This document shows, piece by piece, positions 1 through 6,388 of a DNA stretch of 21,361 bases. This DNA is from Candidatus Faecivivens stercorigallinarum. Lineage in GTDB: Bacteria > Bacillota > Clostridia > Oscillospirales > Ruminococcaceae. Numbering within the stretch: position 1 is the stretch's first letter; each line of letters starts with the position of its first letter. The notes beneath the pieces were generated by a model. It did no database searches. It saw only the letters and a program-made list of their open reading frames with translations, and was not told the origin of the DNA. The stretch covers positions 1 through 21,361 of the forward strand of contig DVLN01000189.1 in NCBI GenBank assembly GCA_018715465.1, read 5' to 3'. Made by a program: the position numbers and the translations under genes.

Positions 1-86
1 TCTGAGGGCAACACCTCTGAGGGCAACACCTCTGAGGGCAACACCTCTGAGGGCAACACCTCTGAGGGCAACACCTCTGAGGGCAA
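1..86. repeat. 15-bp tandem repeat, 5.7 copies
   Basis: Five perfect copies of tctgagggcaacacc and a partial sixth (through position 86) run from the first base of the window, so the array continues to the left by an unknown amount. The period is a multiple of three. In frame 1 each unit reads Ser-Glu-Gly-Asn-Thr, and this frame stays open to a TGA at 136-138. It could be the end of a repeat-rich coding region or a non-coding minisatellite. The copies are identical at the base level, which suggests recent expansion by slippage. Confidence 0.95.
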
Positions 87-138
87 ATTATGCGCTCGGA
101 GGAGAAATACTTTTATTACCAGCCTCCTTCGAGAATGA
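1..138 (+). CDS. possible 3' end of a repeat-encoding gene (partial)
   Basis: Frame 1 is open from the left edge to TGA at 136-138. It reads five SEGNT pentapeptides and then a short basic tail (SEGKLCARRRN, followed by TFITSLLRE). The start lies outside the window. A repeat unit divisible by three with no stop in this frame is compatible with coding, but any 15-bp repeat lacking a stop would look the same, so this is weak. If it is translated, its stop codon falls in the loop of the 123-149 hairpin, just upstream of the next gene. No function can be named. Confidence 0.2.
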   Translation, partial: SEGNTSEGNTSEGNTSEGNTSEGNTSEGKLCARRRNTFITSLLRE

Positions 139-155
139 TTCGAAGGAGGTTTTTT
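123..155 (+). promoter_or_regulatory. perfect hairpin enclosing the Shine-Dalgarno, with T-tract
   Basis: CCTCCTTCGA (123-132) pairs with TCGAAGGAGG (140-149) in a perfect 10-bp stem with a 7-nt loop, followed by six T. It has the form of an intrinsic terminator. The 3' arm also contains AAGGAGG (143-149), the only good ribosome site for the ATG at 159, so the folded RNA would hide the site completely. It may end the upstream transcript, gate translation of the downstream gene, or do both. Confidence 0.75.
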
Positions 156-158
156 GGT

Positions 159-3100
159 ATGAGTGTAAAAAAGCAGGCAATCAGCCTGCTGACAGGACTG
201 GCAATGCTGCTGACATTGCTGATGCTGCCGGTGTCGGTATCTGCTGAATATGTGGTACCGGATTCCCCACCAACATATCTGGTTGTGGGTGGAACTATCG
301 TGGTTGATGGTGATTCCTTAAATGCGGGCTACTATATCCAGCAGAGTGGCAGCTGGAAAATGACAGAGGACCAACCGGCAGAGGGAACACCCTATTTTCA
401 CTATGCAGGTGGCGTACTGAGGCTGTCCGATGTGACATTGAACGGTAATTCGAATACCAATTTGGGTGCCGGCATCTTTGTCGAGGGTGGCAGTCTGGAA
501 ATTGTCACTGTCGGGAAAAACTATATCAATGGAGCTACTGGGGATGTATTGGAACCTAGTATCGCAGTTTGCGCGCCAGGAGGTGCAGCAGTTATTTTTT
601 CTGGCGATGGTTCACTGGAGATAAACGGGGCTGATACTTCTGGACCTGCAAGTATAGGTCTTGCAAGTCCGTATATTTCCGTTACCAGTGGTACTGTTAC
701 CGTAAAAAGCGGACAGAGTGACAGCAACTCAGGCGTTAATACGGACACATTGGTCGTATCCGGCGGTGTACTTGCTGCAACTGGATACAATGCTGGAGGT
801 CAGAGCTTTGGCATCAGTGCCAATGAGCTGATTGTATCTGGCGGTACTGTTAATGCTGACATTTCGACAAATGCTGATGGCCCTTGTGCACATGAGTGCT
901 TTGCTGTCTCTGCGAGTGAAATCACTGTTTCAAACGGTACGCTTGATGCGGCTGGCTCTAAGGCAAAAGAAGCCAGCTTTGGCATTAGTGTGGGAAAAAG
1001 TCTTGTCATCAGCAATAATGGCAAGGTGACTGCGATTTCCGGTGAAGCTGGAAACGCAAGCCTTGGTATTGATGCCTGCGGCCAATGGGATAACGGCGTC
1101 ATGACCGCTCCTGCCAATATTGAAGTGTCGGGCGGGACACTGGATGCCTGCGGCAACAAGGCTTCCAATGAAAGCTACGGCATAAAAACGACTGGCGATT
1201 TTACCGTTACAGGAGGAAAAATATCCGCTTACGGTAGCGAGGTAACAAATACTAATGAGTATCCCAGAAGCTGTGGTATTGCTACCGATGGAACAATGAC
1301 GGTCAAGAATGGTACTGTTGCCGCAATTGGCGGATCGTCTACTCATGAAAGCTATGGTGTAGTTGCATCTGATATTCTGGTTTCCGGCGGTACTGTCGAT
1401 GCAACAGGCGCTGAATCTACAATTGCAAGCTATGGTATCGCTACAAACGGCGATCTTACAGTTACCGGAAGCGGAAATGTGACCGCAACGGCTGGTACGG
1501 CAGGAAACGACAGTCAGGCTATCGATATTCGTTGGAATGAACAAGATAGCCCCGGTAAATTGGAAGTTTCCGGCGGAACCCTGACTGCAAATGGTGGACA
1601 GGCTGGTGGAGCAAGCTGTGGCGTGAAAGCAAACGGCGAACTCATAGTGTCGGATGGTATGCTGATTGCAAATGGCGGTCAGGCAACCAATGGCGTAAGT
1701 TACGGCATTGAGGGACTTAATATGACTGTTTCCGGTGGTGTAGTTGATGCGAAAGGGCAGCAAGCCGTGTCTGCAAGCTCTGGTATCGCTACAAACGGTA
1801 ATCTTACGGTTACCGGAAACGGAAATGTGACTGCAACGGCTGGTGATGCCCAGAATGAAAGTATAGGCGTCAATATCCGCGGGGAAAGGGATGTAGATGG
1901 CAATCTTATCTCTTCCGGCAAACTGGAAGTATCCGGCGGGTCACTGACCGGAAACGGCGGACAAGCTGAGCTGGCCAGCTTTGGTATCAGAACTAACAAC
2001 AACATTATCTCGGGTGGAACAGTAACTGCAAATGGCGGTCAGGCAACCGGTTCAGAAAATGAACCGGATTCGGGTGACAGCTATGGCTTATTCGCTGATT
2101 ATTTGGAGGTATCTGGTGGAAAGCTCCAAGCGACCGGATTCGATGCGGAAAATGCCAGCTTTGGTATTGCTACGGACGGCAATTTTGTAATTAGCGGCAG
2201 CGGAAATGTGACCGCACTGGCGGGCGAAGGCGGAGATCGGAGTGTTGGTGTTGACATTCGAGATTGCTGGACACCCGCAGGAGATTTTGAGGCGTATGGT
2301 GTACTGTCCATGTCTGGCGGTATGCTGGATACGACCGGCGGCAATGCAGGTAACGAAAGTGTCGGTATCAGAGCAAACGGCGGTGAAACAGTCATAGAGA
2401 ACGGCACGCTGGTTGCCAGAAAAGGCGATGCAGAAAATGGCTGTGGCGTTATAATCCCGAATGTGGACTTGAGGGGTGGTACGATGATTGCTGATACTAT
2501 CGGTATTGACCACATTCTTAGCAGCACCCAAAAAGGAAACGCTTTGGTCTATGGACAGGATAGTTACCTGGTAGGTGACGTCGTTCTTCCTGTTGACATT
2601 GAAATTCCCGAGGGAGTTAATGTTCTTATCACGGAAGGCAATTCTTTGACGATCGCTGATGGCGTGACCCTGACCAACAAAGGTACGATCTCCGGCGACG
2701 GTACAATTTATAACAATGGCAAATTGGAAAACAGTGAAAGTGGAAACTGCACTGTTGAGGTTATTGAAACCGTTGTTCCGCCGGTTGAAGAAGTTGAATA
2801 TACCATCTGGTTTAATGGCAACGGTGGTTACGTATCGGTCAGCAGTATGACCACGACCGGCGGCAAGCTGGCTTCCCTGCCTTATGCGACCCGGTATGGC
2901 TATACCTTTACAGGTTGGTACACTGCAAATGGTTCTCTGGTTTCGACAGGTACAACCTTTACCGGCGATACCACATTGTATGCCGGCTGGCGGCTGAATG
3001 AAGTCTATGTCCCTGTTGAACCGGCAGATCCGGTTACGCCTGAACCTGAAGAACCCGTTGGACCTGAAATTGAATGGGTTCGGAAAGACGGCAGTTGCTA

Positions 3101-3554
3101 TCTTTATATCGACGATGAGCTGATCACCGGTTGGTATGAGAATGATGACGGCTGGTACTGGTTTGATGAACAGACCGGTGTGATGTCGGAAGACTGCTGG
3201 GAAAAGATCGACGGTGTATGGTACCTCTTCGATGAAGACGGTATTATGCTGACCGGCTGGCAGAAAGTCGACGGTAAATGGTATTACCTCAAGCCCTGGG
3301 GTGGTATGGCGACCGGCTGGCAGCTGATTGACAGCGTCTGGTATTACCTGAGAGGCGACGGCAGCATGGCTGCTAATGCCTGGGTACAGTCGGGCGGCTA
3401 CTGGTACTACCTCACCGGCAGCGGCGAGATGGCAACCAACAAGTGGGTTGAATGGAAAGGCGACTGGTATTATCTCTATTCGTCCGGTATCATGGCAACC
3501 AATGCTACAATTGATGGCTATTATGTTGATTCCAATGGTATCTGGCAGGCATAA
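159..3554 (+). CDS. secreted beta-helix-like repeat surface protein with InlB-type and wall-binding repeats
   Basis: This is a 1131-residue exported protein. The start at 159 is chosen because AAGGAGG ends 9 nt upstream and a typical signal peptide follows (MSVKK, hydrophobic core, cleavage near VSVSA at residue 29). An open extension to 90 would run through the hairpin and add a non-signal N-terminus. Residues about 60-860 are Gly/Ser/Thr-rich repeats of the kind 'VSGGTVDATG' and 'SYGIATNG', expected to form a right-handed beta-helix. Residues about 881-946 form a Listeria-Bacteroides (Flg_new/InlB B-type) repeat (GYTFTGWYT, TLYAGW). After a Pro/Glu linker, residues about 973-1131 hold about seven choline/glucan-binding-type repeats (GWQKVDGKWYYL). 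Its role is probably adhesion or wall display; no catalytic motif is seen. The neighbouring SGNH protein carries a very similar C-terminal tail. A strong terminator follows. Confidence 0.9.
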   Translation: MSVKKQAISLLTGLAMLLTLLMLPVSVSAEYVVPDSPPTYLVVGGTIVVDGDSLNAGYYIQQSGSWKMTEDQPAEGTPYFHYAGGVLRLSDVTLNGNSNTNLGAGIFVEGGSLEIVTVGKNYINGATGDVLEPSIAVCAPGGAAVIFSGDGSLEINGADTSGPASIGLASPYISVTSGTVTVKSGQSDSNSGVNTDTLVVSGGVLAATGYNAGGQSFGISANELIVSGGTVNADISTNADGPCAHECFAVSASEITVSNGTLDAAGSKAKEASFGISVGKSLVISNNGKVTAISGEAGNASLGIDACGQWDNGVMTAPANIEVSGGTLDACGNKASNESYGIKTTGDFTVTGGKISAYGSEVTNTNEYPRSCGIATDGTMTVKNGTVAAIGGSSTHESYGVVASDILVSGGTVDATGAESTIASYGIATNGDLTVTGSGNVTATAGTAGNDSQAIDIRWNEQDSPGKLEVSGGTLTANGGQAGGASCGVKANGELIVSDGMLIANGGQATNGVSYGIEGLNMTVSGGVVDAKGQQAVSASSGIATNGNLTVTGNGNVTATAGDAQNESIGVNIRGERDVDGNLISSGKLEVSGGSLTGNGGQAELASFGIRTNNNIISGGTVTANGGQATGSENEPDSGDSYGLFADYLEVSGGKLQATGFDAENASFGIATDGNFVISGSGNVTALAGEGGDRSVGVDIRDCWTPAGDFEAYGVLSMSGGMLDTTGGNAGNESVGIRANGGETVIENGTLVARKGDAENGCGVIIPNVDLRGGTMIADTIGIDHILSSTQKGNALVYGQDSYLVGDVVLPVDIEIPEGVNVLITEGNSLTIADGVTLTNKGTISGDGTIYNNGKLENSESGNCTVEVIETVVPPVEEVEYTIWFNGNGGYVSVSSMTTTGGKLASLPYATRYGYTFTGWYTANGSLVSTGTTFTGDTTLYAGWRLNEVYVPVEPADPVTPEPEEPVGPEIEWVRKDGSCYLYIDDELITGWYENDDGWYWFDEQTGVMSEDCWEKIDGVWYLFDEDGIMLTGWQKVDGKWYYLKPWGGMATGWQLIDSVWYYLRGDGSMAANAWVQSGGYWYYLTGSGEMATNKWVEWKGDWYYLYSSGIMATNATIDGYYVDSNGIWQA

Positions 3555-3587
3555 TCTGCATAAAAACTGTATATAATCATTTCTGCA

Positions 3588-3621
3588 AGCGGCGGCTCCT
3601 GTCACAGGGGCCGCCGCTTTT
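3588..3621 (+). terminator. intrinsic terminator of the beta-helix surface gene
   Basis: AGCGGCGGC (588-596 of the 3000s) pairs with GCCGCCGCT at 3610-3618. The stem continues inward through a TCCTG/CAGGG pairing (with one G-T wobble) to a 3-nt loop, and a TTTT tract follows. It lies 34 nt after the stop codon. Confidence 0.9.
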
Positions 3622-3675
3622 CTGGTTAAACAGGTAAACTTGTCTTTAGAAAATAATAACTAAAACAAAAAGATA

Positions 3676-3704
3676 TTGACAACAGTATTTGGATGTGTTA
3701 CCAT
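3676..3704 (+). promoter_or_regulatory. sigma-A promoter of the SGNH hydrolase gene
   Basis: A perfect -35 TTGACA (3676-3681), a 17-nt spacer and a -10 TACCAT (3699-3704, 4 of 6 matches) sit in an AT-rich tract directly after the preceding terminator. Transcription would begin near 3711, leaving an unusually long leader of about 300 nt before the ATG at 4013. Confidence 0.75.
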
Positions 3705-3750
3705 ATAAATAAACAAGCTGCGGTTATGGTCAAATGCGGTTGGGGAGAAT

Positions 3751-3794
3751 AAGCTGCTAAAATAGATGAATTTTGTCATGCTTTTTAGCCGCTT
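3751..3794 (+). promoter_or_regulatory. long stem-loop in the 5' leader of the SGNH gene
   Basis: AAGCTGCTAAAA (3751-3762) pairs with TTTTAGCCGCTT (3783-3794) with one mismatch in 12. The inside can add ATGA/TCAT (3766-3769/3776-3779). It lies about 40 nt after the predicted transcription start. An alternative pairing, AGCCG (3787-3791) with CGGCT (3849-3853), would compete with its 3' arm, so the leader could switch between two folds. No known riboswitch class could be assigned with confidence. Confidence 0.5.
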
Positions 3795-3939
3795 ACGACA
3801 AAGCTATTTCCGCTGGCTGGCCAATTATGGTAGAATATACCCGATATCCGGCTGAATATTTATTTGCGCCGGTTTGGGGTGAGACGGGGCCGTTTCGGAC
3901 GCGCGGCCGCTGTATCATCAATGGGGAAGGAGGTTGTGC

Positions 3940-4119
3940 ATGCTGCATCACCGGCAGATTGCAAACGGTGATGGCAGACTGCGTTCAGTTGTTCCAGAAA
4001 GGACGTTATTTTATGAAGAAAAAGTTTTTAGCAATTGTTATGAGCCTCTGCATCGCCCTGTCAATGCTGCCGGGCATGGCTCTGGCCGCCGACAAACCGG
4101 CTTATGCCGCACTCGGTGA
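3940..4119 (+). CDS. candidate upstream/overlapping small ORF (59 aa)
   Basis: A consensus AAGGAGG (3927-3933) lies 6 nt before an ATG at 3940, a better ribosome site than that of the main gene. The frame runs 59 codons to 4119 and overlaps the first 107 nt of the SGNH coding sequence in another frame. The product (MLHHRQIANGDG at its start) is basic and polar, without a signal peptide or known motif. From about residue 25 it is simply the alternative-frame reading of the signal-peptide region, so it is unlikely to be a functional protein. It could be a regulatory leader ORF whose translation affects initiation at 4013, or a chance start. Confidence 0.25.
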   Translation: MLHHRQIANGDGRLRSVVPERTLFYEEKVFSNCYEPLHRPVNAAGHGSGRRQTGLCRTR

Positions 4120-5497
4120 CAGTATCTCTGCTGGTTACGGCCTGAGCGATCCTGCAAAAGATGCTTTCTCCGCGCTGGTCGCTGAGGAAAAAGGCTTTGA
4201 ACTGACCAACCTCTTCCGGAGTGGTGCTACATCGGACGATCTGGCCACTACAATCAAGAACAATCTCCCTGTCGTTACTGGTGCGGACGTTATCACGATC
4301 ACCGCTGGCGGCAACGATATGATGAATGCGCTGTATGCTTATCTGGCTGCACAGAATCCTTCGCTTACTGCCGATGCGATTAAAGAAAATCTGCTGAAAG
4401 GCGATATGACGACCATTGCTGCTGTGATTCCGGTACTCTCCGGTTTTGCTCAATCTGAGCAGGCAGTTGCTGCCCTGACCAAGCTGAGCACCAATCTTAC
4501 TGCTGCGATCACTGCGATCAAAAAGGCCAACCCGGATGTGCAGATCATCGTTGCGACCCAGTACAACCCCTATAAACAGGCCGCCAGTGGGGCCAATGCG
4601 CTCGTTGCTGCTCAGGCTAAGACCATCAGCGACGTATTCGGCGCAGGTGTTGCCGCAATGAACCAGGCTATCCAGGCGGTTTGCACCGCGACTCAGTGCA
4701 CCGTTGCAGATGTATACACCAAGTTTGACGGTGCTTCCGAAAACCCCTGCAACGCTTCCTTTGCTGATCTTACCAAGATTAACCTCGACTTCCATCCCAA
4801 TGTGAATGGTCACAGCCTGATTGCTGAGGTTATCAGCAGTGTGGTTGCTGATATCGAAACGGAAGAACCCGTTGTCACTCCTCCCGAAGAAACTGAAGAA
4901 CCTGAAGTAACTCCTCCTGAGGAAACCGAAGAACCTGAGGATACCGATGTTCCTGAGATTCCTGACCTTCCTACTGATCTTCCGATCTCTGTCCCTGGTG
5001 AGGATGGTACCGGCTGGGCAGGCAGTGCAGCCCTTGGCTATCAGTACTATGTCGGCGGCAAGATGGTTACCGGCTGGTATGAAGTTGGCGGCATCTGGTA
5101 CCTGTTCGATCAGACAACCGGCCTGATGAAATCCAATGGCTGGGAAAAGGTTGACGGTGTTTGGTATCTGTTCAACGAAAACGGCGCAATGCTGACCGGT
5201 TGGCAGGTCGTTGACGGCAACCGTTATTACCTCAGATCCTGGGGCGGCATGGCTACCGGCTGGCAGATGGTTGACGGCATCTGGTACTATCTCAGAGCTG
5301 ACGGCGTTCAGGTTACCGACCGCTGGATTGAAACCGACGGTGAATGGTACTACCTGACCTCGACTGGTGCAATGGCTACCAACGAGTGGGTTGAATGGAA
5401 TGGTGAATGGTATTATCTCTATTCTTCCGGCGCAATGGCAGTCAACACCTCCATTGACGGCTATAAACTCGGCGTTGATGGCGCTTATGTCAAGTAA
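4013..5497 (+). CDS. secreted SGNH/GDSL-family hydrolase with C-terminal wall-binding repeats
   Basis: This is a 494-residue protein. The start at 4013 gives a clean signal peptide (MKKKF, cleavage near GMALA at residue 25) and has AAAGGA 9 nt upstream; the open extension to 3773 has neither. The SGNH hydrolase domain spans about residues 28-282: block I GDSIS with nucleophile Ser37, the block II glycine in GATSDD (about 71), block III GGND with Asn101, and block V DFHPN with His261. Such enzymes cleave esters or acetyl groups on lipids, glycans or peptidoglycan; the substrate here is unknown. Residues 283-325 form an acidic Pro/Glu linker with an imperfect repeat (TPPEETEEPE). Residues about 340-494 hold about seven GW/WYYL choline/glucan-binding-type repeats, closely resembling those of the upstream surface protein. 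The two probably dock on the same wall polymer. It has its own promoter and terminator. Confidence 0.92.
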   Translation: MKKKFLAIVMSLCIALSMLPGMALAADKPAYAALGDSISAGYGLSDPAKDAFSALVAEEKGFELTNLFRSGATSDDLATTIKNNLPVVTGADVITITAGGNDMMNALYAYLAAQNPSLTADAIKENLLKGDMTTIAAVIPVLSGFAQSEQAVAALTKLSTNLTAAITAIKKANPDVQIIVATQYNPYKQAASGANALVAAQAKTISDVFGAGVAAMNQAIQAVCTATQCTVADVYTKFDGASENPCNASFADLTKINLDFHPNVNGHSLIAEVISSVVADIETEEPVVTPPEETEEPEVTPPEETEEPEDTDVPEIPDLPTDLPISVPGEDGTGWAGSAALGYQYYVGGKMVTGWYEVGGIWYLFDQTTGLMKSNGWEKVDGVWYLFNENGAMLTGWQVVDGNRYYLRSWGGMATGWQMVDGIWYYLRADGVQVTDRWIETDGEWYYLTSTGAMATNEWVEWNGEWYYLYSSGAMAVNTSIDGYKLGVDGAYVK

Positions 5498-5517
5498 TTA
5501 TTGATATACCGCATAGC

Positions 5518-5547
5518 AAAGGCGGCCCGAAAAACGGGCCGCCTTTT
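5518..5547 (+). terminator. intrinsic terminator of the SGNH hydrolase gene
   Basis: GGCGGCCCG (5521-5529) pairs perfectly with CGGGCCGCC (5535-5543) around an AAAAA loop. It is preceded by AAA and followed by TTTT, and starts about 20 nt after the stop codon. Confidence 0.93.
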
Positions 5548-5572
5548 GTCATCTGTATCGCAGCGGAGTGTA

Positions 5573-5766
5573 TATTTGTCAGCGCAGACCCCGCGCCCGC
5601 CTTGGTTCTCCCGCTGGGAGAGCAGCCATCCGCAGGTGGCTTCACGTGAATGACTGAGAGGGCATGAGCGTGGTAGAACATTGACATTTAGCCTGCGGGG
5701 GCTCCCCACCTTAGCACAAAGAGCGGGGTAGAACATCGGTATCAAACCAGTGGGTGCTCTCCGTCG
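5573..5766. repeat. hairpin-rich spacer sharing motifs with 12960-13150
   Basis: There is no credible gene here. The stretch holds consecutive small palindromes: TCTCCC/GGGAGA near 5607-5621, GCCATC/GGTGGC near 5625-5642 and TTCACGTGAA at 5641-5650. It also has two copies of a motif like GAGCGTGGTAGAACAT (near 5667 and 5722). A related order (paired CTCTC hairpin, GTCAC/GTGAC hairpin, GACTGAGA, then GAGCGTGGTATCACAT) occurs at about 13020-13140. It borders element copy L and may be an accessory or decayed module of it. Confidence 0.5.
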
Positions 5767-6388
5767 TCTCAAACTGTCCACCGGACAGTTTGAGAGGGGA
5801 AGAGGGTGAAAACCTGTCAGCGCCGTGCCGGCCCACGTAGTCCCACCTGAGCGGGTAAGCCGGAAGTCTTGTCCTCGCGATTATTGAAAAAGGCCCGCAT
5901 CGAGCGGGCCTTTTTCAAACGAGAACCCCTTGATAGGTTTCTCGAGCTCTCCTGATCTTGTTTTGGGGAAAGGATTTCGCCCGTTGCGACGGGCGACCAG
6001 GGGCTCTGCCCGCTGGACCCCGCAAGCCTTTGAAAAGGCTTGACCTAAACTTTTTTGATATGACCGACCCAACTGAGTGCGAAAAATTGGTCCGCCGCTC
6101 TGCGCGTCGGTCGAACCGTCGGGTAGAGGGATGCAAAGAACTGTACGAAAACTCATACAATCTGCCCGGCGCGTTTGCTTACTTTGTTACCATCGCAATC
6201 GAGGCCGTCGGTACGCGGCCGACCGTCGCGATCAAGTCAGCGCGGACACCGCGCCCGGCGCGTTGGCTAAGGCTGTTATTTTTGCAACCGAGGCCATCGG
6301 AACGTGGCCGACCAACGCGAACAAGCCCGCGGGGGCTCCCCGCCGCGATCAAGGGAGCGCAGGCTCTGCGCCGCGGACACCGCGCCGC
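5767..6388 (-). repeat. modular intergenic hairpin element, copy L (inverted)
   Basis: This is the reverse-oriented homologue of 12175-12843 and 18153-18789. Going left to right it has: a 13-bp stem around loop ACC (5767-5779/5783-5795); the GCGCCGTGCCGGCCCACGTA tract; a 15-bp perfect stem around loop ATCGA (5884-5898/5904-5918); CGCCCGT/ACGGGCG (5978-5995); AAGCCTTT/AAAGGCTT (6024-6041); and two units, 6163-6236 and 6253-6325, with inner hairpins GGCCG/CGGCC and GGCCA/TGGCC. Cap hairpins stand at 6240-6254, 6329-6343, 6357-6371 and 6372-6384. It stops at the YitT stop codon (6389). It is the most diverged copy and lacks the GGGGACGC module of M and R. Open frames inside it (for example 5958-6392) are repeat by-products. 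Confidence 0.88.

Noticed and set aside
1..86. CRISPR array at the left edge.
   Set aside because: The 15-bp units are contiguous with no spacers and no cas genes.
2088..3605. 505-aa minus-strand open frame.
   Set aside because: It is antisense to the beta-helix surface gene, where repeats keep several frames open, and it begins in the terminator hairpin.
3787..3853. Possible GEMM-I (cyclic-di-GMP) riboswitch: CAAAGCTAT at 3799-3807 and ATGGTAG at 3827-3833 resemble the 3' half of that aptamer.
   Set aside because: The 5' half (GGGCAAACC with its GNRA hairpin) is missing, GACGCAAAGC reads CGACAAAGC, and the region before it folds into a different long hairpin. It is not enough to call.
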